A program made the translations under genes and the position numbers. Positions 16,999 to 25,767 of a DNA stretch of 41,988 nucleotides are shown piece by piece. Below the pieces are notes generated by a model. It saw nothing but the letters and a program-made list of their open reading frames with translations, was not told the origin of the DNA and did no database searches. The first letter of the stretch is position 1, and each line of letters opens with the position of its first letter. Source of the DNA: Treponema sp. (GTDB lineage: Bacteria; Spirochaetota; Spirochaetia; Treponematales; Breznakiellaceae); the NCBI GenBank assembly GCA_009787835.1, contig WQSN01000022.1, positions 1 to 41,988 on the forward strand, written 5' to 3'.

Positions 16999-17997
16999 AT
17001 GAGCGCGTATATTTTCCTTGGCCCCGAACTGGGAAAAAAACAGGATGCCGTCAATAATATAAAAGAAAAATTTCCAGGCGCTGATGAAATTGTTTTCTAC
17101 GCGGGAGAGACAAACTCAGGGGCAATCGCGGACGCAATGCAAAACCGTAATCTGTTCGCTGACGCGCAGATCGTTATCGTAAAGAACGCGGATTTAATCA
17201 AAAAAAAGGACGAAATAGATCTGCTTGTTTCATGCATCAATAACACAAAAAATTCAGATAACGCTGTTTTAATCCTGCTCTCGGATGAACTAAAACTCGC
17301 AGCCGCTCTTGACAACGCGGTCCCAAAAGCCAGCCGGCAGGTTTTCTACGAATTGTTTGAAAGGGAAAAAAATGAATGGCTGCGGGAGTTTTTCAGGCGC
17401 GAAGGTTTTATTATTGACAGGGACTGTACCTCCACAATTCTGGAAATGGTAGAAAATAATACAGAAGCCTTAAGGAGGGAATGCTCGCGTCTTGTTCAGT
17501 TCCTGCGCCGCAGTGAAAACCTCCCGCAGGAAAACGGCCATCAAACAGGATCAAAAAACCGTCCTGTAAAAACTGAAGACATAGAAAAATGGCTTTCACA
17601 TAACAGGGAAGAATCGGCCTTTACGCTGTTTTCCCGCATCGCATCAGGCGATCTTTGCAAAGCGCTTGAGTCCCTGTCTGTAATGCTGGCGGCAAAAGAA
17701 AGCGCTCCAGGTATCCTCGCGGGGCTTGCATGGTGTTTCAGGAAACTGGGCGACTATATCGCGCTGCTTGAAAAAGGAGAGCCAGGTTATCCTGAACTTG
17801 CGAAAATCGGACTGTCTTCGCCAAAAGTTAAAAGCGATTATGTCGAAGCCGCCCGCCGCTACAAAACGCAAAGCGTAGAGGCATGTCTTGCTCTGACGGC
17901 GGAATATGACTTATTGCTGCGCTCGCCTGTCGCAGTAATGGAAAAAATTTTAATGGATAAATATATACTGGCTGTTTTTAAAGCGGGCGCTTCCTAA
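16999..17997 (+). CDS. holA: DNA polymerase III delta subunit (clamp loader)
   Basis: The 332-residue length and the start MSAYIFLGPELGKKQDAV match HolA proteins, which open the sliding clamp within the clamp-loader complex. Typical features are the internal ENNTEALRRECSRLVQF helix region and the collar-domain end with a run of helices. The gene follows lexA by seven bases and closes the operon. Its TAA stop overlaps the TAG stop of the hybrid kinase on the other strand within a four-base CTAA, so the two transcripts must converge here. No terminator hairpin fits between them. Confidence 0.88.
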   Translation: MSAYIFLGPELGKKQDAVNNIKEKFPGADEIVFYAGETNSGAIADAMQNRNLFADAQIVIVKNADLIKKKDEIDLLVSCINNTKNSDNAVLILLSDELKLAAALDNAVPKASRQVFYELFEREKNEWLREFFRREGFIIDRDCTSTILEMVENNTEALRRECSRLVQFLRRSENLPQENGHQTGSKNRPVKTEDIEKWLSHNREESAFTLFSRIASGDLCKALESLSVMLAAKESAPGILAGLAWCFRKLGDYIALLEKGEPGYPELAKIGLSSPKVKSDYVEAARRYKTQSVEACLALTAEYDLLLRSPVAVMEKILMDKYILAVFKAGAS

Positions 17998-20900
17998 AAA
18001 TTTTTTATATAATCATCAATTGCTTTTGCAATTTCGTCAAATTCGCTGTGAAGCAGATATTCGGCGATTGCGCTCAGGAGTTCCCTGGCTGCGGGTATCC
18101 ATGTTTTTTGCTTTAATTCTGTCAGCGCTTCCCTGGCGGCTTTTTTGTTATACGCGGCACACGCGCCCTGAATGGCAAGCAGTTTTTCCTTTAAATACGG
18201 GCTGTTTCCCTCTGCTTCCTGCGCTGATTCAGCGGAATTGACGATCCCTTCAAATTTATGAATTACGCCGGACAACTGTTCAATGAATGACGGAAGCTCG
18301 CTGAAAATCAATTCTTTATCCTGATCCCTGCCCGCCTGTTCAAGTTTTGCAGCCAGAGAAGAAAGATCGCTTTCGCCGATATTCGCCAGAGCGCTTTTCA
18401 TCGCGTGGATGTTGACGATAAACAGGGCCAAATCATCGTTTCTGCGGCACTTGTTGACACATACCGCTTCCAGAATCGCCGAGGCTTTTTTCGCGTCGCG
18501 GATAAAAACTTCCGCCAGCTGTGAATTGACGGATCCGGATTGTTCTGCGGTATACAAATTGTTTTTTTGTCCGCGCGCCTCTTCAATTATTTTGGATGAT
18601 TGTTTATCGCGGATCAATTTATTAAGAATGGAATTCAACTGGCGGCTGTCTATGGGTTTGGAAATAAAATCATCAAAACCGCTTTTGATAAACATCTCCG
18701 CCTGACCGGCGAGCGCATTGGCTGTTAACGCGACAATCGGATGAGTGTAACCCATTTCGCGGATTATTTTTGTTGTTTCAATGCCGTCCATTCTGGGCAT
18801 CATGTGATCCATGAAAATAATGTCGTAATGGCTGCCTTCCCTGATTTTTTCAATTGCGTCAAAGCCGCTCAGGGCGGTATCCATTGACAATCCGTAAGGA
18901 GCCAGAAGTCCTCTTGCGACATATAAATTTGTTTCAACATCATCTACAACCAGAACACGGCCGTACGGCATGAACTCCCGCTTTAACTGTACAGTTCTGA
19001 TTTTGGAAACATTGTTAAAGTTAAGCAGCATAAGATTATCCGCCAGTTCTTTGCCAATAGTGCCGACAGTTGTAAATTGCTGAGGCAGTTGAATTTTAAA
19101 TGATGATCCAAGACCGGGCGTGCTTTGTATGGATATATTGCCGTTCATAAGCTGAATCAAACTCATTGTAATGTTCATGCCAAGGCCTGTTCCCTGGGTT
19201 TTACGGTTTGCTTCCATGTTAAAGCGCGCGTATTCACTGCCCAATTTTTCAACCTGTTCCGGCGTCATACCCTGCCCGGAATCACTGATAAGGAAAGTAA
19301 GCGCAATATTGGAATTTTCATCCCCGTCAATCTGCTCGACAGAAACTGTCAGATTAACAGTGCCTTCTTCGGTATATTTGAACGCGTTGGAAAGTACATT
19401 GTTTAAAATTTGCTTGATGCGAAGTTCATCGCCAACCAGCAATACAGGCAGATTTTCATCCACATGCAATGAAAATTCAACCGGTTTGCTTTCGTAGCGC
19501 ATAATATTAAGCTGAACCGTATCATGAATTAAACTCGCGATGTCGTATTGATCCAGTAAAAGTTCCAGTTTTCCAGCTTCAATTTTTGAAAGATCCAGTA
19601 TGTCGTTAATAATTCCAAGCAATAAATCGCCTGAGCTGTAGATTCTTTCCATCGCGTCTTTCGAGCTTTGCGCAAGCGATTCATTCTGAAGCTGAATTTC
19701 GGCAATACCAAGAATTGCGTTCATGGGCGTCCGAATTTCATGGCTCATTCTGGCAAGAAAGTTGCTCTTCGCTTTGCTGCTCTCTTCGGCAACTTCGGCT
19801 TTCCGCATTTCAGATATCATTGCCTTTTGCTCTCTTAAATCCCTGATGTACTCTGTAACCGTATATTCATCCTTGTGTCTGACGCGTATACAGATAATGT
19901 CCGCCGGTATGGATTCCCCGTCTGATTTCTGGTGCATCCATTCAAAACGGCTATAACCCTCATCCAGGGCTTTCCTGACAAGCAGCGATCCTTTTTCTGA
20001 CGACAGCATTCCATCAGGCTGATACTCAGGCGACAGAAAATTAAATTTGTCAATGAACTCCTGTTTGTTTGACAGGTCAAACATTTTTACCGCTTCCTGA
20101 TTACAGTCAATCAGTTTTAAATTTTTATCCCAGAAGATGGCGCAAAGGGGCGCGGCGTCAATCATTATCTGCGTGCGTTCTTCCGCATCGCGCGTTTCCA
20201 GAATCTGAATGTTGCGGTTAATGGCGCTGCTTATCATTAACCCCGCGGAAGTAAGTATGCTGATTTCATCATTGGAAAAAGTATGCTCAAGACGGCAGTC
20301 GGAAATACTGAAAAGTCCCCAGAAATAATCATCCAGAAACATCGGGATAATAACAATTGATTTTAACTCGTAGTAGCCAAAAAAATTCCTGGCTTCCTGC
20401 GACAGTTGGGAAACAGGCGCGTTTATAAATTCACCCTGTAAAAATAATTTGTTCCATTCATCTTTTAATGTGTTGGGAAAATGCAATCCGGCCGGCACAG
20501 GCCTGCATTCCCTGCCGTATCTGCTGAGCCACTGGTATCTTAAAACAAAACATGTTTCGTTTTCGATTGTTTCATTGCACCAAATCTGGACGCGATCGAT
20601 ATTCAGGCAGGTTCCCAAAAGTTCAAAACTTTTTAATATCAGTGTTTCAAAGGAATCTGCGCTTTTGCTTGATAAAAGCAGTGTCGCGGCGCTGTTCACA
20701 GTGTTAAGCAGCTGCGTTCTTTGCGCGATTTCCTTTAACATTTTATTTTGTTCGCGCATGTCGCGCGTGTATCCTACAATTATGTATTCATCCTTGTACT
20801 TAACGCGGTTCAGGGTCACTTCGCACGGCACAGGTTCCCCGTTAGGTTTCTGCTGCGTCCATTCAAGCCGGGCAAAACCTTTATTCATAACATTACTGGT

Positions 20901-22085
20901 ATATTCGGCTATAATATCATTTGACCAGCTTCCGTCAGGCTGATACTCAGGCACAAGTTCCTTAAACCTCTGAATATATTCCTGTTTGCCGGGCAATCCA
21001 AACATCTCAATGGCTTTCTGATTGCAGTCTATAACATTAAAATCCTTATTCCAGAAGTTAACGGCGAAGGGAGTGGCATTAATCATAATCTGAGTACGCT
21101 CATCCGCCTTGGCTTTTTCAATGGAAATACGCATCAGAATCCATATAAGCAGAGCCGCGAAAAACGCGCCCAGTACCGAAAGAATTGCGGCAAGATCCCT
21201 TGTGCTGTGAAAATAATAATTTCCGGGCGTAACAACTCCCATGTACCAGCCGTTTTCCAGCCTATGAACAAAAACAATGGATTCGGTGCCGCGGTAATCG
21301 GTAGTTGTAATTTCCGAGAGTACGCCTTTAAGCCTGATCTCTTCGGTAAATTTACTGATCCCGCTCACAACCTCGCCGATTGGCATTCCAATCATCGAAG
21401 GTTCAGGATGCGCGATTATTGTCAGATTCTGACTCAGCAAAAATCCGTAACCGTCTTTGACAAATTGCGTACTAACAACATGTTCCCTGATTCTGTCGAT
21501 CAGCACATCAAGGCCGATAACTGCAAGCGGTTTGCCTTCGCCGTCCTGAAGAAGGCGTGAAAATGTTATGGAGATTTCGTTTGTAAATATGTTAACATAA
21601 GGCTGAGTAATTCCTATATCGCCCGCGGCGTAAACAGCCGCCGAATACCAAAGACGGCTTGCCGGATCATAATCATACGGCGCAATCCAGTCCCTGTTGC
21701 CTGTCAGAAAAACATCATCATAAACAGGGAATAAACCGAAAAATCCGGTAGTTCCAATCATCCGCTCATTGACGCCTGAATGCAAAAAATCGGTGATGAA
21801 AGTGAGATACTCATGCACATCTTTTTCTGAAAGTCCGTTCAATATCATATCGCGGATTGTTTCGGAAATGCTTCCCAGCAGCGTTTCAGGTTCAAGTAAA
21901 TCGGATTTAATGTTAACTTCTGTATATGATATGGCGTTATTCGCGTATCTGCGTAGATGATCGCGTTCCGTATTGCTGATAAAAATATAACTTGATATTA
22001 CCATCAGCGCGAATGCGATTAACACCAAAAAAACCTGACCGTACTTGACCAGAAATTCCTGTGTTATCCGCATTATGGAACGCAT
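17994..22085 (-). CDS. Large hybrid sensor histidine kinase (Cache-PAS-GAF-PAS-kinase-receiver-HPt)
   Basis: The product is about 1363 residues. In order: a membrane segment (about 15-35), an extracytoplasmic Cache-type sensor to about 295, a second membrane segment (about 298-318), a PAS domain, a GAF domain (about 460-620), a second PAS domain, a kinase core with His782 in SHEIRTPMNA and ATPase motif GTGLGMNI, a receiver with Asp1093 in MDHMMPRMDG, and an HPt domain with His1227 in NIHAMKSALA. A full internal phosphorelay is therefore present. The ATG at 22085 shares a base with the upstream stop (TGATG) and has AGGCAGG before it, which decides the start over a TTG one codon earlier. It is coupled to the HD-GYP regulator, a likely output partner. 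Confidence 0.93.
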   Translation of the reverse strand: MRSIMRITQEFLVKYGQVFLVLIAFALMVISSYIFISNTERDHLRRYANNAISYTEVNIKSDLLEPETLLGSISETIRDMILNGLSEKDVHEYLTFITDFLHSGVNERMIGTTGFFGLFPVYDDVFLTGNRDWIAPYDYDPASRLWYSAAVYAAGDIGITQPYVNIFTNEISITFSRLLQDGEGKPLAVIGLDVLIDRIREHVVSTQFVKDGYGFLLSQNLTIIAHPEPSMIGMPIGEVVSGISKFTEEIRLKGVLSEITTTDYRGTESIVFVHRLENGWYMGVVTPGNYYFHSTRDLAAILSVLGAFFAALLIWILMRISIEKAKADERTQIMINATPFAVNFWNKDFNVIDCNQKAIEMFGLPGKQEYIQRFKELVPEYQPDGSWSNDIIAEYTSNVMNKGFARLEWTQQKPNGEPVPCEVTLNRVKYKDEYIIVGYTRDMREQNKMLKEIAQRTQLLNTVNSAATLLLSSKSADSFETLILKSFELLGTCLNIDRVQIWCNETIENETCFVLRYQWLSRYGRECRPVPAGLHFPNTLKDEWNKLFLQGEFINAPVSQLSQEARNFFGYYELKSIVIIPMFLDDYFWGLFSISDCRLEHTFSNDEISILTSAGLMISSAINRNIQILETRDAEERTQIMIDAAPLCAIFWDKNLKLIDCNQEAVKMFDLSNKQEFIDKFNFLSPEYQPDGMLSSEKGSLLVRKALDEGYSRFEWMHQKSDGESIPADIICIRVRHKDEYTVTEYIRDLREQKAMISEMRKAEVAEESSKAKSNFLARMSHEIRTPMNAILGIAEIQLQNESLAQSSKDAMERIYSSGDLLLGIINDILDLSKIEAGKLELLLDQYDIASLIHDTVQLNIMRYESKPVEFSLHVDENLPVLLVGDELRIKQILNNVLSNAFKYTEEGTVNLTVSVEQIDGDENSNIALTFLISDSGQGMTPEQVEKLGSEYARFNMEANRKTQGTGLGMNITMSLIQLMNGNISIQSTPGLGSSFKIQLPQQFTTVGTIGKELADNLMLLNFNNVSKIRTVQLKREFMPYGRVLVVDDVETNLYVARGLLAPYGLSMDTALSGFDAIEKIREGSHYDIIFMDHMMPRMDGIETTKIIREMGYTHPIVALTANALAGQAEMFIKSGFDDFISKPIDSRQLNSILNKLIRDKQSSKIIEEARGQKNNLYTAEQSGSVNSQLAEVFIRDAKKASAILEAVCVNKCRRNDDLALFIVNIHAMKSALANIGESDLSSLAAKLEQAGRDQDKELIFSELPSFIEQLSGVIHKFEGIVNSAESAQEAEGNSPYLKEKLLAIQGACAAYNKKAAREALTELKQKTWIPAARELLSAIAEYLLHSEFDEIAKAIDDYIKNF

Positions 22086-23104
22086 CAATCGCCTGCCTTT
22101 ACGGCCTTAAATAAATCCCTGACTTCATAGAAAACCTGCGCAATTCTTGGATCATACTGTGTGCCGGCGTTTTCCATGATGGTTTTAACAGCGTCTTCAT
22201 GCGCAAACGGTTTCTTGTACGGTCTGTCTGAAACAAGCGCGTCATACACATCGGCGATTGCCATAATGCGCCCCTGTAAAGGGATTTCTTCTCCCTTTAG
22301 TCCGTGCGGGTATCCTTTCCCGTCCCAGCGCTCATGATGACAGCCCGCGAACAATCTGGCGTTACGCAAAAATTCTCCTTCGCCGGTGCGGGCGATAATT
22401 TCATCAATTATCCTTTCCCCTTCCTGCGCGTGGGTTTTCATCACCTCGTATTCTGCGTCTGTAAGCCTGTCAGGTTTATTAACAATGATATCAGTTATTG
22501 ATATCTTGCCAAGATCGTGCATACGCGCGGATGAAACAATTTTCTCCACATCCCAATCGCGGATTTCATTGACATATATTCCGCGATCCTTCATTCCGCT
22601 TATCAGAATTTTTATATATATTGAAGTGCGTTCAATATGCCCGCCTGTTCCCTTATCGCGGTTTTCTACCATGTCCGCGAGAACAGATACAATACTGTTC
22701 TGCAGCCGGTGAAGCTGCGCTGTCCGCTCGCGGATTATCTCGTCAATATCCAGATGAGTTTTTATCCTGTTAAGAAGAACAGGTCCGGAAAACGGTTTCG
22801 TAACAAAATCAATCGCGCCCATCTCAAAGCCGCGGACTTCCACTTCCTCATCGGTGCGGCCTGTCAAAAACATTACGGGTATATCAGACCATTTTTCCCT
22901 GGACTTTAAAATACTCAGCGCTTCAAATCCGTCCATTTCAGGCATTTCAATATCCAGTAAAATCAAATCGGGGGAGACTTTATTCAAAAGCCTGAACATG
23001 GTAGAAGCGGACGGCATGGTCATTACACGGTAGTGATCATCAAGCGCGGACTCGGCCATGGATAAATTTGTATCGCTGTCATCAACAATAAATATAGTTT
23101 TCAT
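22085..23104 (-). CDS. Response regulator with HD-GYP cyclic-di-GMP phosphodiesterase domain (RpfG-like)
   Basis: The 339-residue protein joins a receiver domain (phospho-acceptor Asp51 in LLDIEMPEMDG) to an HD-GYP domain: the HD pair at His196-Asp197 in RMHDLGKI and the GYP motif in GKGYPHGLKG. HD-GYP proteins degrade cyclic-di-GMP to pGpG or GMP. Phosphorylation by a partner kinase, most simply the hybrid kinase translated right after it, would control that activity. In spirochaetes cyclic-di-GMP affects motility and host adaptation, so a link to the upstream chemoreceptor is plausible. AAGG lies a few bases before the ATG. Confidence 0.94.
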   Translation of the reverse strand: MKTIFIVDDSDTNLSMAESALDDHYRVMTMPSASTMFRLLNKVSPDLILLDIEMPEMDGFEALSILKSREKWSDIPVMFLTGRTDEEVEVRGFEMGAIDFVTKPFSGPVLLNRIKTHLDIDEIIRERTAQLHRLQNSIVSVLADMVENRDKGTGGHIERTSIYIKILISGMKDRGIYVNEIRDWDVEKIVSSARMHDLGKISITDIIVNKPDRLTDAEYEVMKTHAQEGERIIDEIIARTGEGEFLRNARLFAGCHHERWDGKGYPHGLKGEEIPLQGRIMAIADVYDALVSDRPYKKPFAHEDAVKTIMENAGTQYDPRIAQVFYEVRDLFKAVKAGD

Positions 23105-23217
23105 CAGTACCTTAACTTAATATATTAATAATAATTCCAGTATTTTAACGCATATTCCGCAGATACCAGGAATATTATATTCCAGTTTGCGGGATTCGTC
23201 AATTTTATTATTCGTGA

Positions 23218-23288
23218 GCCTGGTTTAATACCGCGCTGCACTGGCGGCAGTAAAAATAAAACTTTCAACTGAATGGCATTAAACCAGA
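23218..23288. repeat. Inverted repeat between the chemoreceptor and HD-GYP genes
   Basis: CTGGTTTAAT (from about 23219) and ATTAAACCAG (ending about 23287) are exact inverted copies about 50 bases apart, in a 254-base gap between two genes read on the minus strand. It could be a transcription attenuator or a binding site. No T-run fits a classical terminator. Confidence 0.4.
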
Positions 23289-23358
23289 CGATATAATTTA
23301 TTTCCTTACAAATGAGCCTCCGCGGAAATTAAAAAGTTTTTTAGCTTTAACAGCGAAA

Positions 23359-25536
23359 TCATTCAACCTTAAACCTGGAAACCTCTTTAATGAGCGCGTC
23401 AATGCCTTCGCGGTTCATGGCGGAAATTTCACTGACATGATTTATCGCGTAGTTTATCTGATTAGCGCCTGAGGCCATTTCATTCATGCCTAAAGTAATT
23501 TCCTGGGTGATTATTTCCAGGTTTGAGCTTTCCTGTATTACTTCTTTCGCTCCCTGCAGCATTTCTTTTGAACCGCCTTTTACATGGCGTGTAATCTCAT
23601 TAACCTTACCGATGCCATCGAGTACCTGCTTGCTTCCTTCCCCCTGCTCTTCCATCGCGCTGCGGATACTGTCTTCCTGTTCCGCTACGGTTTTAACGCT
23701 CGAATCAATCGCTTCAAATCTATTCATGACATTTTCAGTTGAGACAGTAATTTTGTCTATTGAAGACTTGATTTTTTTCAGCACTATACTGATGGTTTTG
23801 GATTGTTCGCTGGAACTCTCCGCGAGCTTGCGGATCTCGCCTGCAACAACTGCGAAACCTTTACCTGCGTCTCCCGCGTGGGCGGCTTCTATCGCCGCGT
23901 TCATCGACAGGAGGTTGGTCTGACCCGCGATGTTTTCCATAACGGAATTAATTTCAAGCAGCCCTTCCGATTCACGGGCGATTTCCTGAATGTCAGACGC
24001 TACATCATGTAAACCTGTTCTTCCCGCTTCCGAAGCGTCGCGTAATGTTTTAACATTTGATGAATTCTTTACAAGAGTGTATGTAACCGACTGCACATTC
24101 GCAACCATCTGTTCTATGGCCGCCGATGCCTGCGATATATAGATACTTTGTTCTTCGACATGGTTGTTCAGTTTATGAATATTCGCAGTTACCTGTTCCA
24201 TTGTAGCGTTTGTTTCGGTAACGCCGGCGCTCTGGTTTATTACCCGCGCTTTAATGCTCTGAATGTTAGCTGTAATCTGATTCACGGCGGCCGCCGTTTC
24301 ATTCATGTTACTTGCAAGATCATGGCCGATGCCGGATAACTTTAAGGCTTCTGTCTTGATACTGACAACAAGGTTTTTAATTTTTTCCAGAGTATTGTTA
24401 AAGTAACGCGCAAGATCACCTACTTCATCTCTTGAGTTATTGTCAATCCTTCTGGTTAAATCGCCTTCTCCTTCTGATATATCCTTGAGCGTATGGGTTA
24501 CGCCGATTATCGGTCTTACGACATTATGCACAACAAAGAATATTATAACGGAAGCTACCACAAGTATTATCACCGCGAAAATAATGGCGAATGTTGTCAT
24601 CTCGCGGATAGGTCTGTTCATTTCATTTAAGGGAATGCCAAGCATGAGACTCCACGGCGTGTCCATGCCGTTAACCCTGACAGGCTGAAAGATCACATGC
24701 AGATTCGTTCCCATGTACGATGAGTACCGCGTCAAAATTACTGATGTCCCGTTTTTAATTGCCTGAACTACCCGGTTCTGTTCGTTTCCAAGCAGATCTC
24801 TTTCTGACGGGTTTATGCTGATATAGTCTTTAATTCTGCTTTCATCGTAATGCGCGGCTATTAATCCGTCATTGGCGTAAACCGCGGCGACTCCCCTGCC
24901 GTTGTACAATTCCTTGACAATCTCATTAACTATTTCCTGTAAATCGCTGACATAATTAATGCCCAAAAGCCCTATAGGTTTGCCGTTTGAATTTTTAATG
25001 GGGTACATAACCGCGATTACAGGAACATTTCCGTAATTATAAATATCCCTCCAGACAGGAGAAGCGATCTCCGGGTTATTTGTCATGTTCGCCAAAAAAT
25101 CCTTCCAACCTTCATAACCTTCTTCTACATATTCCACCAAACCTGTTCTTCTGCGTGAATAAAATGAATAATACTGTCCCAGCTGTGCATCCCGCCTGTC
25201 TATTGTATCCGGCAGCCATGCTGTCCAGATACCCATAATGAGCGTATTTTGCTGAACTGTGCTGCGTAAAAAATCATTATAACTTTCACGGCGCGTATTC
25301 TCCGCAGTGTTTTCATAATCGCTTAATATAAGCGCCAATATTTTTCCGTAGTTGACATACGTTTCTATGCGCCGCTGAATTTCAATGGAATTGGCTTTTG
25401 CCATCTCCGCCGCGAACTGAAACGTCGTCTCAGTCTGTAAACTACTTGATCGCGTAAGCGTAAAAACCGACAAAATTACAATAACCGCCAATATCATAAT
25501 AAAAATGATTGAAGTTAGTTTTATCCTAAGACTCAT
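23359..25536 (-). CDS. Methyl-accepting chemotaxis protein with Cache sensor
   Basis: The 725-residue receptor has a membrane segment near residues 8-28, a large extracytoplasmic Cache-type ligand domain, a second membrane segment near 311-333, a HAMP linker, and the signalling domain. The conserved hairpin tip reads AGQTNLLSMNAAIEAAHAGDAGKGFAVVA. It should pass ligand binding to CheW-CheA and so to periplasmic flagellar rotation. The ligand is unknown. An AGGAGGAAT site sits just before the ATG. The gene precedes the HD-GYP regulator and hybrid kinase on the same strand, though a 254-base gap may separate the transcripts. Its leader contains a small hairpin, TACCAT-CGCT-ATGGTA (25558-25573). 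Confidence 0.95.
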   Translation of the reverse strand: MSLRIKLTSIIFIMILAVIVILSVFTLTRSSSLQTETTFQFAAEMAKANSIEIQRRIETYVNYGKILALILSDYENTAENTRRESYNDFLRSTVQQNTLIMGIWTAWLPDTIDRRDAQLGQYYSFYSRRRTGLVEYVEEGYEGWKDFLANMTNNPEIASPVWRDIYNYGNVPVIAVMYPIKNSNGKPIGLLGINYVSDLQEIVNEIVKELYNGRGVAAVYANDGLIAAHYDESRIKDYISINPSERDLLGNEQNRVVQAIKNGTSVILTRYSSYMGTNLHVIFQPVRVNGMDTPWSLMLGIPLNEMNRPIREMTTFAIIFAVIILVVASVIIFFVVHNVVRPIIGVTHTLKDISEGEGDLTRRIDNNSRDEVGDLARYFNNTLEKIKNLVVSIKTEALKLSGIGHDLASNMNETAAAVNQITANIQSIKARVINQSAGVTETNATMEQVTANIHKLNNHVEEQSIYISQASAAIEQMVANVQSVTYTLVKNSSNVKTLRDASEAGRTGLHDVASDIQEIARESEGLLEINSVMENIAGQTNLLSMNAAIEAAHAGDAGKGFAVVAGEIRKLAESSSEQSKTISIVLKKIKSSIDKITVSTENVMNRFEAIDSSVKTVAEQEDSIRSAMEEQGEGSKQVLDGIGKVNEITRHVKGGSKEMLQGAKEVIQESSNLEIITQEITLGMNEMASGANQINYAINHVSEISAMNREGIDALIKEVSRFKVE

Positions 25537-25767
25537 GGGATTCCTCCTGAAGTATTTACCATCGCTATGGTACGAGAAAAATTTTTATCGCGATACTTAA
25601 ATATAAAAAGAATAGATATTGATCAACAAGGAAATAAATTACGTTTTATAAGAATAAATTCAGAAAATGCGATAAGAAAATAATGCTGTTATCCGCAAAC
25701 AGGGTTAATATTAAATTAGCGCGTGTCCATAATACTGTTCAGAAACGGAAGTTCCGGAACAAAGCCA

